Shown: positions 43,415-53,210, counted from the first letter of the stretch. The stretch: 64,000 nucleotides of DNA from AV80 sp035536995 (GCA_035536995.1 DATLNB010000043.1:1-64000); one strand, 5' to 3'. Notes: a model not told the origin generated them from the letters alone. Made by a program: numbers and translations.

Positions 43415-43561
43415 ATGCTCTGGACCATCTTCGTTGTGCTGCTGATTCTCTGGCTTCTCGGATTCATCGGTCATTTCGGTGGCGCGCTGATTCACCTGCT
43501 CCTCGTCATCGCGGTTATCGTTCTGATCGTAAATTTGGTCTCTGGCCGGCGAACGCTCTAG
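43415..43561 (+). CDS. Lmo0937/DUF5670 family small membrane protein
   Basis: The 48-residue protein has two hydrophobic segments: MLWTIFVVLLILWLLGFIG and LLLVIAVIVLIVNLV. The pattern of an N-terminal MLW, a HFGG turn and a final NLVSGRR is typical of the widespread Lmo0937 family. AAGGAAA lies 8 bases before the ATG. The function is unknown, and members are often stress-linked. A DUF3185-like gene follows 12 bp later. The 192-bp region upstream (43223-43414) must hold divergent promoters, but I cannot fix one. Confidence 0.82.
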   Translation: MLWTIFVVLLILWLLGFIGHFGGALIHLLLVIAVIVLIVNLVSGRRTL

Positions 43562-43573
43562 CGCTGTCCGACC

Positions 43574-43801
43574 GTGAGACCGGCTGGAATCTTCGGGATC
43601 ATCCTGATTGTCATCGGGGTAATCGCGCTTGCCTACGGCGGCTACACCAGTTTCACCACGAAGGAAAACGTGGCGAAGCTGGGTCCGCTGGAGATCAACA
43701 AGCATGAGGAACATCCCGTTCCAATCGGCCCGATTGTTGGTGGCGCCTGCCTCGTGGGCGGCATCATCCTGCTGGTGACCGGCAATCGGAAGTCGGCCTA
43801 G
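43574..43801 (+). CDS. DUF3185-like small membrane protein
   Basis: The 75-residue protein has two membrane helices (GIFGIILIVIGVIALAYGGY and GGACLVGGIILLVTG) joined by TSFTTKENVAKLGPLEINK. The helix-TKE-LGPL-helix pattern fits small proteins annotated DUF3185. The start is GTG. It is probably cotranscribed with the preceding small membrane protein. Confidence 0.75.
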   Translation: MRPAGIFGIILIVIGVIALAYGGYTSFTTKENVAKLGPLEINKHEEHPVPIGPIVGGACLVGGIILLVTGNRKSA

Positions 43802-43892
43802 CCAGCCGGGCTGGAACCGGGATGGATGATCCCGGCGGAGCAGCGTTGACCCGGCTCGACAGGCTGCCGCGGCGCCAATACTCTTTCCGCCG

Positions 43893-45222
43893 ATGCGCTC
43901 GGCGGACCGCTCCGGACTTCGGTGGCTCCTTGCGGAGCTTCCTGAGCTTGTAAACCAAGGCGTCGTTCCTCCCGAGACCGCGGAGTCTCTTCGCCGTCAT
44001 TATTCCTCCGACACCGAGGCGCCCCGCCGCCTCGGCTTCATTCTTTCGGCAATTCTTGGCTCGCTGCTGGTCGGCGCCGGGATTGTCCTCCTCGTCGCTC
44101 ATAATTGGGATTTTCTCAGTCGTACCACGCGGTGCGCGATCGCCTTTGCCCCGCTGATCCTGAGCCAGGCGCTCGCCATCTTCGTTTTCCTCCGGCGAAA
44201 CAATTCCACGGCGTGGCGCGAAAGCGCTGCCATCCTGAACGTGGCGTCGATCGGCACGGGCATCGCCCTGGTCAGCCAGACCTATCAGATCCAGGGAGAC
44301 CTTGCGGTTCATCCTGGTTTGGATGCTCCTTTCGCTCCCGGTCGTTTATTTGTTCAGGACGAACATCGGCCTTGCCGCCTGGTTCGTCGGGGTCGCGGTC
44401 TGGGTTACCTCGCGGAAAACCGAAAGCCTCTTCGGGGCCCCGCCTAACGACCTTTGGGCCTGGGTGCTTCTCCTTCTCGCCGTCCCCGCATTTGTGACGC
44501 GCCTCAGGGAAGACGCTCGCGGTTATGGATTCCTGCTGGCTTCGACCGCGCTCGCACTCGCCGCTGCCTTCTCGTTAGGCCAGACCGACGATCTCGGCGC
44601 CCGGTCTTTCTGGCGCTGTTCATTCGCGGGCTATTGGTCGGTCGTTTATCTGGTCGGAATCGTTTCTTGGCGGGGCTGGAGCCAGCCACGCCCGCATCCA
44701 TTCGTCGGCGCGGGCTGGATCGGAATACTTTCGCTCGGGGTTTTTCTCAGCTTTCAGGCTAGCTGGCGAACGCGGCAATGGCAGAATGCCGTCGATCTGG
44801 TCCCGCGCCATTTTCCGGACCTGCTCGCGGGCGGCATCCAGGTGGCGTGGGTGGCCGCCGCAATTGCTTTTGCGGCCTACGCGCTGTGGAAGCATCGACA
44901 CCTCAACCTCGCTCCGGCCGCCTTCGCTCCCGCCGTCGTCGCTGCCTGGGCCGTATCGAAAACAAGCGCCAATCCCGTCGCTGCGGCGCTCGTCGTAAAT
45001 TTGTTCCTCCTTGCCGTAGGGATCTTGACTCTTCTTCGCGGGATCAGGGCCGGTCGGGTCTACGAAGCCAATCTCGGCATGGTCGTCGTCGCAATCCTGG
45101 CCATCGCCCGCTTTTTCGACAGCGATCTCGAATTCGTCATCCGCGGCGTTGCTTTCATCGCGATCGGGCTCGGCTTTCTGGTGACTAATCTTGTCGTTCT
45201 AAAGCGAAAGGCGCGGGCATGA
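43893..45222 (+). pseudogene. DUF2157 membrane protein gene with a frameshift near 44300
   Basis: The first part (43893 to about 44300) encodes a DUF2157-type N-terminus (LLAELPELVNQGVVPPETAESLRRHY, then LLVGAGIVLLVAHNWDFLS and NVASIGTGIALVSQTYQIQGD). The second part, one frame over from about 44302, continues as FILVWMLLSLPVVYLFRTNIG with seven or more membrane helices to 45222. The shift falls in GACCTTGCGGTTC. Restoring GCGCGG (two bases) would give a continuous GDLARFILVWML. This is either a real two-base deletion or a sequencing error. The next gene, GDYXXLXY, overlaps its end by 4 bp. Confidence 0.8.
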
Positions 45223-45764
45223 AATATTGGCGCCTGATTGTGCTGATCCTGGCCGCTTTGGCCCAACTGGCCGTTCCGGCCTCGCTGATCTGGAAACGAG
45301 AGCAAACTCTGCGAAACGGCGTTGTCTGGAAGTTCCGGACCGCGCCGGTAGATCCGGTGGATCTGTTTCGCGGGCGCTATATCGCGCTCGAATTCGAGGT
45401 GGAAAGCCAGGAGATCGCGCCGCCTCCGAATATTGTGTCCGGCGCTAAAGTTTTTGTCACGTTGGCTCCTGACATCGACGGCTTCGCGCGTATCGATCAA
45501 CTCTTCTCAACGCCGCCTCCGGGCCAGGATTTCATGGAAGCTCACCTCGCCGGTAAAACGGTGACGCTGCCGTTCAGCCAGTACTGGGTAACAGAGCGGG
45601 ACGCGCCTGCGGCCGAAGCGGCCTACCGGCAGCAAAGCCAGCGAGAAAAACGAAACGCGTTCGTTGCCGTGCGCGTCTTTCGTGGAGACGCTGCGGTTGA
45701 GCAGCTTTATCTCGATGGCCTGCCGCTGGGGGAATACCTGCGCACGAACGTTGCGCCGAAATAA
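45219..45764 (+). CDS. GDYXXLXY family protein
   Basis: The 181-residue protein has an N-terminal membrane segment (LIVLILAALAQLAVPASLIW) and an outer domain with VDPVDLFRGRYIALEFEV, the variant form of the GDYxxLxY motif. The last part contains AFVAVRVFRGDAAVEQLYLDGLPL. The family is nearly always paired with DUF2157 proteins, and here it overlaps that gene as ATGA. The function is unknown. If the upstream frameshift is real, this partner may be left without its mate. Confidence 0.85.
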   Translation: MKYWRLIVLILAALAQLAVPASLIWKREQTLRNGVVWKFRTAPVDPVDLFRGRYIALEFEVESQEIAPPPNIVSGAKVFVTLAPDIDGFARIDQLFSTPPPGQDFMEAHLAGKTVTLPFSQYWVTERDAPAAEAAYRQQSQREKRNAFVAVRVFRGDAAVEQLYLDGLPLGEYLRTNVAPK

Positions 45765-45767
45765 CCC

Positions 45768-45816
45768 GTGTCGTCCCGAGGGTGATGCACGCCGTCTGCG
45801 CGGCTCGGGATGACAC
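45768..45816. terminator. Inverted repeat between convergent genes, possible bidirectional terminator
   Basis: GTGTCGTCCCGAG (45768-45780) and CTCGGGATGACAC (45804-45816) pair with one mismatch around a 23-nt loop. No T-run follows. It starts 4 bp after the GDYXXLXY stop and ends 22 bp before the end of the htrA gene on the other strand. Confidence 0.5.
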
Positions 45817-45837
45817 CGCCTTTCCGGACGTCGATAA

Positions 45838-47325
45838 CTACCCGCCCGCCTTTAGGACCGCGAACGTCTTGCCGCCTTTCCGATCCAGATACAGAAGCAC
45901 GCCTTTGCGCGGGTCGGCTTTGTTCAGCGCTTCCCGAAACGTAGCTAGGTTCGTGATCTTTTTCCCGTCGACTTCCGTGATCACGTCTTCGCGCTGAATG
46001 TCCTGCGCTGCCGCGAGGCTGTTCTCAGCCACGTCCGTTACGATCACTCCTTGCTCGACGCCGAGCTTCATCCGCGTTGCCATTTCCTTCGTTAACTCCT
46101 GCACTTGAAGCCCGAATTTGTTCGTCGACTCCTCGGGCTTGCTCGGCGCTGGCGGCTTCGTTTCGTTGGAGGCCTGCGAAATATCATTCGGCAATTCGCC
46201 CGTCGTGACCGCGATCTTCATGGTCTGGCCTTTCCGCCATACGGTCAGCTCTACGTTTTGCCCGATCTTCTTTTTCAAGATCTCGCGCTGCAGTTGGGTG
46301 TCGGTAGTGACCGGCGCACCATCCACCTGGGTGATCACGTCGAACGGCCGGAGCTCGCTTTTGAAAGCGGGCGCGTCCGCTTCAATCGTCCGGACGACGA
46401 CTCCTTTATCGAGGCCTTTGAACAATTCGCGGATCGTCGGGTCGTCGCCTAACGACTCGATCCGGATGCCGAGCCAGGGCCTGAGGATCTTGTGCCCGGA
46501 GATGAGCTGCTGCCCGATCTCATTCGTCAGGTTGCTCGGAATGGCGAATCCGAGACCACGATTCAACCCGTTGATCAGCGTGTTCATCCCGACCACTTTT
46601 CCGTCGATATCGCAGAGCGGGCCGCCACTGTTCCCCGGGTTGATCGAAGCGTCTGTCTGCAGGTAATCGGAGATCGAGTAACCGCCCGTGGCGATCAGTT
46701 TGCTCCGGCCTTTCCCGCTGATCACGCCATAGGTAAACGTGTAATCGAGCTTGAACGGCGCGCCGATCGCGAACGCGAACTGGCCGACCCGGACTTCGTC
46801 GCTGTTCGCGAACTGGGCCACCGGCAAATTTGTCGCCTCGATCTTGATTACCGCGATGTCCGTCTTCTCGTCCGTCCCGACGACCTTGGCCTTGAACTCG
46901 CGGCCGTCCTTCAACTTCACGTCGATCTGGTCCGCCCCCTCCAGCACGTGGTAGTTCGTGTAGATGTAACCGTCCTGGCGGACGATGAACCCGGAGCCTT
47001 CGCTTTGGATCGGCTGCGAGGAACGCGGAGCGCGGCGCGGGACGGCGTCGTCCTGCGGCGGCTGCTGCTGCTGGAAGAACAGGTCGTCCAGAGCCGAAGT
47101 GTCGGGCCCGTCGTTCTTTTTCGTAACCTCGATGATTACGACGGTGGGCGCGATGATTTCGAAAACTTTGGTAAACGCGCTGTTGAGCTGATGGACGACG
47201 TCTTTGCCGGCATCTGCGATTTGCGGCGGGACAGTTGAAGTCGGGCCGGCTTCAGGCTGGGCAAGGGGTGGGGCGGCGAGGAGGGAAGGAACCGCGAGCA
47301 AGAGAAGTAGAGAGGCAATGCGCAT
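45838..47325 (-). CDS. Periplasmic serine protease HtrA/DegQ with two PDZ domains
   Basis: The 495-residue protein has a signal peptide (SLLLLLAVPSLLAAPPLA) and a trypsin-like domain with the full triad: GYIYTNYHVLEG (His), EKTDIAVIKIE (Asp) and SINPGNSGGPL (Ser). Two PDZ domains follow (about 275-370 and 400-490; LRPWLGIRIESLG and FGLQVQELTKEMATRM). It degrades or refolds damaged envelope proteins. A Gln/Pro-rich insert (QQQQPPQDDAVPRRAP) precedes the His motif. The ATG at 47325 is preferred to upstream in-frame codons, which run into repeat DNA. It contrasts with the inactive relative at 37694. Confidence 0.93.
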   Translation of the reverse strand: MRIASLLLLLAVPSLLAAPPLAQPEAGPTSTVPPQIADAGKDVVHQLNSAFTKVFEIIAPTVVIIEVTKKNDGPDTSALDDLFFQQQQPPQDDAVPRRAPRSSQPIQSEGSGFIVRQDGYIYTNYHVLEGADQIDVKLKDGREFKAKVVGTDEKTDIAVIKIEATNLPVAQFANSDEVRVGQFAFAIGAPFKLDYTFTYGVISGKGRSKLIATGGYSISDYLQTDASINPGNSGGPLCDIDGKVVGMNTLINGLNRGLGFAIPSNLTNEIGQQLISGHKILRPWLGIRIESLGDDPTIRELFKGLDKGVVVRTIEADAPAFKSELRPFDVITQVDGAPVTTDTQLQREILKKKIGQNVELTVWRKGQTMKIAVTTGELPNDISQASNETKPPAPSKPEESTNKFGLQVQELTKEMATRMKLGVEQGVIVTDVAENSLAAAQDIQREDVITEVDGKKITNLATFREALNKADPRKGVLLYLDRKGGKTFAVLKAGG

Positions 47326-47403
47326 GGCGTGATGTTGGACAGGGGCGGTACTGTAGCTGTTCAACCGTGATCCGCTTGGCTTTTCCGAGGCGCTGCGCCC
47401 GAA

Positions 47404-47606
47404 AAGCTCCAAACACCAAGCTCCAAGCTCCAGAGAAGCACCAAGCACCAAGCATCAAACGCCCTCACAGGGTTGAAGCCGCTGCCAACTTTGGAGCTTG
47501 GGGTTTGAAGTTTCCCTGGAGCTTGGAGCTTGGTGCTTGGTGCTTCGTGATCCCGCGTCGCTGCCGACAGAGCAAGAGGGCGAGCAAGAGTAAGAGCAGG
47601 AGAAGG
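47404..47606. repeat. Inverted 7-bp repeat arms plus a 6-bp repeat tract
   Basis: The left arm (47404-47459) is built of CCAAGCT, AAGCACC and AAGCATC units. The right arm (47490-47546) reads GGAGCTT GGAGCTT and then GGTGCTT GGTGCTT, the complement, with a 7-bp period. A separate 6-bp tract (GAGCAA GAGGGC GAGCAA GAGTAA GAGCAG) follows at 47570-47606. They fill the 370-bp divergent gap between htrA and the aminomutase gene (47326-47695), where promoters of both genes must lie. Confidence 0.82.
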
Positions 47607-47695
47607 AAACCGAAACGACGTCACCCCGCGCACCGCCAGGTGCCCACGTTGACACGATTGTTAAGGCCCTTAACGTTTCCGTTCACAAATCGAAA

Positions 47696-48904
47696 ATGCC
47701 TGCTCTTGCCCCTGGTAAAATGGATGGAAAAGAGTTCGTCTCGCATGCGCCCGGCTATTGGGCCGGGACCCCGCCGGAACTTTGGAACGACTGGAAATGG
47801 CAGCTCAAGAATCGCGTCACGACCCTGACGCAGCTCGAGCAGCATCTTGCACTTTCAAACGAGGAACGGAGCGGCGTTCTTCTTTCTGGCGACAAGCTGG
47901 CCCTCGCGGTCACTCCGCATTTTTTTAACCTGATCCCCCGCCATAACCCCGAGGACCCAATCCGGCGCCAGGTCGTTCCCCGGATCGAGGAGACGTGGAC
48001 ATCGCCTTACGACATGGCTGACCCGTGTGGGGAAGATTCCCATATGCCGGTGCCGGGCCTGGTCCATCGTTATCCCGACCGCGTTCTGTTTTTGGTGACG
48101 GACCGTTGTGCCAGTTACTGCCGCTATTGCACCCGGAGCCGCGTCGTCAGCGGAGTCGGCGAACAGGAATTGCACACTGATTTCGAGCAGGCTTTCCGTT
48201 ACCTCGAAGAACACACCGAAATCCGCGACGTCCTCCTCTCCGGTGGTGACGCGCTCATTTTCAGCGACGAGAAGCTCGAGAAAATCCTGAGCCGTCTCCG
48301 GTCGATTCCTCACATCGAGTTTGTCCGGATCGGCACCCGGGTGCCGATCTTTCTGCCACAACGGATCACGCCTGAGCTCTGCGCTATGCTTGCCAGGTAC
48401 CATCCGCTTTGGATGAGCGTGCACGTCAATCACCCGCGCGAGCTGACCATTGAAGTGAAAGAGGCGCTCGAACGCCTCGCGAACGCCGGCATCCCCCTCG
48501 GCAACCAGAGCGTCCTTCTCGCGGGCGTGAACGACGACGTCGAAACAATGAAGACCCTGGTCCAGAAGCTCCTGCTCTGCCGGGTTCGCCCCTACTACTT
48601 ATATCAGTGCGATCTGATCACGGGGTCGGCTCATCTGCGCTCCTCGGTCGCGAAAGGGCTCGAGATCATCGAAGCGCTCCGCGGTCACACGACCGGCTAC
48701 GGCGTTCCGCAATTCGTCATCGATGCCCCGGGCGGGGGCGGCAAAGTGCCGATCAATCCAGGCTACGTTCTGTATCACGATCAGGAAAAAATCGTGATCC
48801 GGAATTACGAAGGCAAAATCTTCGAGTATCCCGAGAGCGGCGGCGACCAGACGGTCCAGTTTGCGCCGCAGCGCGAGTATCACGACGAATACCTTTATTC
48901 GTGA
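47696..48904 (+). CDS. kamA: Lysine 2,3-aminomutase (radical SAM, PLP)
   Basis: The 402-residue protein has the radical SAM cluster motif CASYCRYC near residue 139, preceded by DSHMPVPGLVHRYPDRVLFLVT. It also has VLLSGGDALIFSDEKLE, RIGTRVPIFLPQRIT and the PLP-binding Lys in DAPGGGGKVPI. It converts L-lysine to L-beta-lysine or a related product using a 4Fe-4S cluster. Beta-lysine is used in lysine fermentation, as an osmolyte or in EF-P modification. No other pathway gene is adjacent. EpmB is shorter and lacks part of the C-terminal region, so KamA is favoured. Confidence 0.9.
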   Translation: MPALAPGKMDGKEFVSHAPGYWAGTPPELWNDWKWQLKNRVTTLTQLEQHLALSNEERSGVLLSGDKLALAVTPHFFNLIPRHNPEDPIRRQVVPRIEETWTSPYDMADPCGEDSHMPVPGLVHRYPDRVLFLVTDRCASYCRYCTRSRVVSGVGEQELHTDFEQAFRYLEEHTEIRDVLLSGGDALIFSDEKLEKILSRLRSIPHIEFVRIGTRVPIFLPQRITPELCAMLARYHPLWMSVHVNHPRELTIEVKEALERLANAGIPLGNQSVLLAGVNDDVETMKTLVQKLLLCRVRPYYLYQCDLITGSAHLRSSVAKGLEIIEALRGHTTGYGVPQFVIDAPGGGGKVPINPGYVLYHDQEKIVIRNYEGKIFEYPESGGDQTVQFAPQREYHDEYLYS

Positions 48905-49043
48905 CGGCTGGCGCGAACCTGACGCACTAGCGGCACTGACTTTTTTCTCGACAAACGGACGCTGATTTTGTAGCAACAGCGCCGACGTTGTCCAGTTGCC
49001 CGGCTGGTTCGCCCGGTCAGGGCCGCGGCTGCGCGAACGAATC

Positions 49044-51209
49044 ATGCGTTTACCCCGAACCCCAGCGCGCATCGGTCCAGGGATCATCTTCGCGACGATG
49101 TTGCTGGTATTAATCTGCGGAAGCGCAGCTTGCCCGGCGCGCGCGGACACCACTTTCGTTGTCACCAACACCAATGATCCCGGTGAGGGGATCTGCACCG
49201 CGGCGGGAATCGGCGACGGCTGCACCCTGCGGGAGGCGATCAATGCCGCGAATAGCGGCCCCGGGGCCGACACGATTGACGCGACCGGCGTCAGTGGCGC
49301 CATCGCGCTTGCCACCGCGCTTCCGGAATTGGGCAGCGACATGACCATCCTGGGTCCGGGCGCCAAGCTGCTTAAGGTCGGAAGAGAGGCAAACGCACCA
49401 CGGTTTCGCGTCTTTACCATTCTGTCGGGCGTCACGGTCACCATTTCGGGCGTGAGCCTCACTGGCGGGTGGACCGCAGACGGCATGAACGCGAATAACG
49501 ACCGGCTCGGTGGCGCTATCCTCAACAGTGGGGGTCTGACCATCACCGGATGCAGGATCAGCGGCAATCAGACCGGCAATGGCGTTGCGGGCGGCTATAC
49601 CGGCGGCGGCGGCGGCGGTATCTACAACAGCGGGACGCTGACGATCATTGACAGCACTGTCAGTGGCAACCAGACGGGCAACGGGGGCAACGGTGTGCCC
49701 GGTGGAGGCGGCGGGATACCGGGCGGTCCGGGCGGTCTGGGAGGAGGCATTTGCAACGACGGAACCGCGACGCTCATCAACACCACCGTTAGCGGCAACC
49801 GGACAGGAGACGGCGCTACCGGTCCGTTCAGTAGTAGAGCTAGTTCAGGCTACGGTGGCGGGATCGGTAACCATGGCCCGCTTACCCTCATTAATAGCAC
49901 GATCAGCGGAAATGCGACCGGCATCTCCGTCGGCGAACGTGGTCGGGGCGGTGGAATTTATCACGGGTCCGGCCCGCTGATTATTAGCAACTGCACCATC
50001 GCCGGAAACGAAGCTCGTGAATACGGCGGCGGCCTCTACCATTCGGGTTCTGGCGCAACCGCCACCCTCCGGAGTACCATCGTTGCCGGCAACTGGTCAC
50101 CTGTGTTTGAGCCAAGAGATGTCTCCGGCCCGGTCCAATCCGACGGCTACAATCTCATCGGAGATCTCTCTGGGACGAACATCACCGCGAACCCCGGGGC
50201 GGGCCCGGATTTTTCCGGGCCGGCAAAGCTAAATTCGCTCGCTGATAACGGCGGGGCAACGGAGACCCACCTTCCACAGAGTGACAGTCCGGCGATCGAT
50301 AAGGGGAAAAACTTCGGTGCCAGCAGCACCGACCAGCGGGGCTTCGTCCGGACCGTGGATCTGCCGGATGCCCGCTATCCGAATGCGGGTGACGGCACCG
50401 ATATCGGCGCCGTCGAGCTTGCGCCGGTTCTCGCGCGCAACCTCTCGACCCGGGCGAAAATCGAGGCCGCGGACAACGTCTTGATTGCGGGTTTCATTGT
50501 CTCCGGAACGCTCCCGAAGAAGGTGGTCATTCGCGGGCTTGGACCGTCATTGCAGGCTGCCAACGTCACGGGCGTTCTCGCCGATCCAGAGCTGGAACTG
50601 CGCGCGTCAAACGGCGCGCTCATGCGCGGCAACGACAACTGGCAGGATGATCCAGCGCAGGCGGGCGAAATCGAGGCAGCGGGTCTGGAGCCGACGCGGA
50701 CCCAGGAATCGGCGATTTTGGTCACGCTGGTCCCGGGCAGCTACACAGCAATAGTCCGGGGCAAAAATAAAACGAGCGGTGTCGGGTTGGTGGAAATTTA
50801 CGACATCGATAATGCCAGCGCCGAGCTGGCCAACGTCAGCACGCGCAGCCTGGTCGAGGCCGGCAATAACGTGATGATTGGCGGCTTCACCCTTGGCCCC
50901 GGAGACGGCAATACCAATCTCATATTGCGCGCCCTTGGCCCTTCGTTGGCGAGTCTGGGCATCAACAACTCGCTCGCCGATCCGACCCTCGATGTGCGCG
51001 ACGCCAACGGAATCCAAATCGGGTTCAACGATAACTGGCAGGATGATTCGGCGAAGGCGGCGCAGATTTCAGCAAAGGGATTGGCGCCATCGAGCGATAA
51101 TGAGTCCGCGCTTCCCTTGACGCTAGGCCCCGGGCAATACACGGCGATTGTGCGCGGCAAGAATAACGGAACCGGTGTTGGCCTGGTAGAAATTTACAAC
51201 ATCCACTAG
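49044..51209 (+). CDS. Secreted right-handed beta-helix protein with CSLREA-like start and two C-terminal modules
   Basis: After a signal peptide (IIFATMLLVLICGSAACPARA) the 721-residue protein has FVVTNTNDPGEG...GCTLREAINAAN, the CSLREA-type segment found at the start of many surface beta-helix proteins. Gly/Asn-rich coils follow with repeated SGNxTGNG and TLINSTISGN units. It ends with DIGAVEL and two modules (50430-50813 and 50826-51206) homologous to those of the proteins at 26038 and 32081. It is probably cell-surface or outer-membrane-linked. The ATG at 49044 fits a signal peptide. It overlaps the convergent amidohydrolase stop by 4 bp. Confidence 0.85.
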   Translation: MRLPRTPARIGPGIIFATMLLVLICGSAACPARADTTFVVTNTNDPGEGICTAAGIGDGCTLREAINAANSGPGADTIDATGVSGAIALATALPELGSDMTILGPGAKLLKVGREANAPRFRVFTILSGVTVTISGVSLTGGWTADGMNANNDRLGGAILNSGGLTITGCRISGNQTGNGVAGGYTGGGGGGIYNSGTLTIIDSTVSGNQTGNGGNGVPGGGGGIPGGPGGLGGGICNDGTATLINTTVSGNRTGDGATGPFSSRASSGYGGGIGNHGPLTLINSTISGNATGISVGERGRGGGIYHGSGPLIISNCTIAGNEAREYGGGLYHSGSGATATLRSTIVAGNWSPVFEPRDVSGPVQSDGYNLIGDLSGTNITANPGAGPDFSGPAKLNSLADNGGATETHLPQSDSPAIDKGKNFGASSTDQRGFVRTVDLPDARYPNAGDGTDIGAVELAPVLARNLSTRAKIEAADNVLIAGFIVSGTLPKKVVIRGLGPSLQAANVTGVLADPELELRASNGALMRGNDNWQDDPAQAGEIEAAGLEPTRTQESAILVTLVPGSYTAIVRGKNKTSGVGLVEIYDIDNASAELANVSTRSLVEAGNNVMIGGFTLGPGDGNTNLILRALGPSLASLGINNSLADPTLDVRDANGIQIGFNDNWQDDSAKAAQISAKGLAPSSDNESALPLTLGPGQYTAIVRGKNNGTGVGLVEIYNIH

Positions 51210-52882
51210 GGGCGTTCGTAAACGATCTCGCCGCCGATCACCGTCATCGCGCAGCTCGTTTTTAAGATCTCGGGTTCGGCAATTTTCATGATGTCGGCGG
51301 TGAGGACGGTGAGGTCCGCGAGCTTGCCCGGTTCGATCGAGCCTTTGTCCTTTTCCTCGAAGGCCGCGTACGCTGGCGCGAGCGTGAACATCTTCAGCGC
51401 TTCCTCGCGCGAGACGGCTTGCTCTGGATGCCAGCCATCGAGCGATTCGCCTTTGATGCTTTTCCGCGCGACAGCCGCGTAAAACTCGATCATCGGCTCG
51501 CCCCGCTCGACGGGAGCGTCAGATCCGCCGCAAATGACGGCGCCCGATTTCAAGAAACTTTGCCAGGCGTAAGCTCCGGCCAGGCGCTCTTTTCCAAGGC
51601 GGCTTGGCGCAAAAAACAAGTCGCTGATCGCGTGGGACGGTTGCATCGACGCGATGACATCGAGTTTCGCGAAGCGCGAAATATCCACAGCGCTGACGAT
51701 CTGCGCGTGTTCTACCCGCCAGCGCGGTTCGCGCACTTTCCGTTTCTCCGGCGGCACCGCTTTCATCGCCTTTTCGTAGAGGTCGAGAATGATCCGGTTG
51801 GCGCGGTCCCCAATGGCATGGGTTTCGACCTGGATGCCGTTGCGTAACGCTTCCTCGAGCATCGGTTCGAGCTCCGTCTCTTTCCTGGTGAGATAACCGG
51901 AAGTTTCTGGCGCATCCGCATACGGCTGGAGGAGTGCGGCCCCGCGCGAACCCAGCGCGCCGTCGAAGGCGACCTTGATCGTGCGTTGGGTAAAGCGACC
52001 AGCAAACTGATTCAGAGCCGGCCCATCCTTAAGCAGCGCCGCCGCGGCGGGGCCCGGCCCATAGACGGCGTTGTAAACGCGCAATTTACATTCGCCGGCC
52101 TCGAAGGCCTGTCGCATTGGCGGCAGATCTTCAGGATTGCTGCCGGCGTTTTGGATCTGGCACCAGCCTAACGAGAGCTCGCGTTTCACGCCCACAACGA
52201 ACGCTTCCCGCCGCTCCGCTTCGCTCGGCTTCGGGATATTTTTCTCGACCAGCTCCTGGGCATGATCCAGGAGCATGCCGGTCGGCTCGCCCGTCTGTTT
52301 GTCCCGGAGAATTTCGCCACCGAATGGGTTAGCGGTCTCCTTGTCGATCTTTGCGATCCGTAAGGCCGCGCTGTTTGCGATCGCCGCGTGACCATCCGCG
52401 CGCTCCAGATAAACGGGATTGTCCGGCGCGATTTTGTCGAGGTCGGCGCGGGTCGGGAATTGCGGTGGCTTCCAAAACGTCTCGATCCAACCGCGGCCGG
52501 TGATCCATTTTCCGCGCTCCGCCTTGGCCGCGCGCTCCTTCACCTTGGCCAGAAAATCTTCGAGCGTGTTCGTGCCTTCCAGATTCAGAGTCAGCTCGCG
52601 CTCGCCGATTCCGAAAATGTGGCAATGGGAATCCGTCAGGCCGGGCACGACGGTTTTCCCGCCGAGATCAATCGTGCGCGCGCTGGCCGCCGCGTATTTT
52701 TTTGCCTCCGCGGTCGAGCCGACGAAGACAATTCGATCGCCCTGGACGGCAATTGCCTCCGCGCGCGGCTGGCGCTCGTTCATGGTGTAGAAGTTTCCGT
52801 TCAGGAAGATCGTCTGCGCGGCTTCGTTGGCGAGAGCCGGCAAAGAGAGGGCCAGAAAGATGAGAGCGGCGGGGATTTTCAT
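51206..52882 (-). CDS. Exported YtcJ-like amidohydrolase (PF07969)
   Basis: The 558-residue protein begins with a signal peptide (PAALIFLALSLPALANE). It then shows the amidohydrolase-3 pattern: TVVPGLTDSHCHIFG, NPVYLERADGHAAIANS, VKVAFDGALGSRGAALL-like (IKVAFDGALGSRG), VETHAIGDRANRIIL, WRVEHAQIV, and VICGGSDAPVERGEPM. Most YtcJ relatives have no known substrate. Many are envelope or periplasmic hydrolases of amides. The final 4 bp overlap the beta-helix gene. The start lies 328 bp from actA in divergent orientation. Confidence 0.88.
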   Translation of the reverse strand: MKIPAALIFLALSLPALANEAAQTIFLNGNFYTMNERQPRAEAIAVQGDRIVFVGSTAEAKKYAAASARTIDLGGKTVVPGLTDSHCHIFGIGERELTLNLEGTNTLEDFLAKVKERAAKAERGKWITGRGWIETFWKPPQFPTRADLDKIAPDNPVYLERADGHAAIANSAALRIAKIDKETANPFGGEILRDKQTGEPTGMLLDHAQELVEKNIPKPSEAERREAFVVGVKRELSLGWCQIQNAGSNPEDLPPMRQAFEAGECKLRVYNAVYGPGPAAAALLKDGPALNQFAGRFTQRTIKVAFDGALGSRGAALLQPYADAPETSGYLTRKETELEPMLEEALRNGIQVETHAIGDRANRIILDLYEKAMKAVPPEKRKVREPRWRVEHAQIVSAVDISRFAKLDVIASMQPSHAISDLFFAPSRLGKERLAGAYAWQSFLKSGAVICGGSDAPVERGEPMIEFYAAVARKSIKGESLDGWHPEQAVSREEALKMFTLAPAYAAFEEKDKGSIEPGKLADLTVLTADIMKIAEPEILKTSCAMTVIGGEIVYERP

Positions 52883-53210
52883 CGCGTTGCGAATGATCGC
52901 GAGTTGCCCAGGGCGCGTCGAGCGCGGAGCACTTCAACGCGATTCATGTGAATAGTTTCATTCTTCTGTTTTGCTTATTACGAGCTTTTCCGTATGGAAG
53001 AATTGGTTTTTTCTCGCTGCCACCACGAATGGAAAAACAATTTTCTTTTGCCAACCCCATCGCGATTTATAGAGTTGGCGCTCCACTCCGGGCCGCTGTA
53101 TCCAAACTTAACTTCAACGACCTTGAGCGCCGCACATCCTAACCATAAGCTCACTCCGTTTCTAAGGTGGCGGCTGTCCCTTTGCCGAAGCGCAGTTCGC
53201 TAAGCGTTGT
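52883..53210. other. Divergent intergenic region upstream of the ACIII operon
   Basis: This 328-bp gap has lower GC than its neighbours (for example 52945-53070) and no convincing coding frame. It must hold promoters for both the amidohydrolase and the act operon. Weak -35/-10-like pairs exist (TTGGCG and TATCCA with about 18 bp, near 53085-53110), but none is strong enough to assert. No REP or short-period repeat is visible. Confidence 0.4.

Noticed and set aside
47404..47606. Possible CRISPR array
   Set aside because: Unit length is only 6-7 bp, there are no spacers of 25-45 bp between identical repeats, and no cas gene is in the window.
48599..49567. Minus-strand frame (322 codons)
   Set aside because: Covers the end of kamA and the start of the beta-helix gene in antisense and shows no motif.
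52940..53210. Small plus-strand frames before actA (for example 52948-53142)
   Set aside because: AT-richer sequence with no motif or ribosome binding site; more likely promoter and leader DNA.
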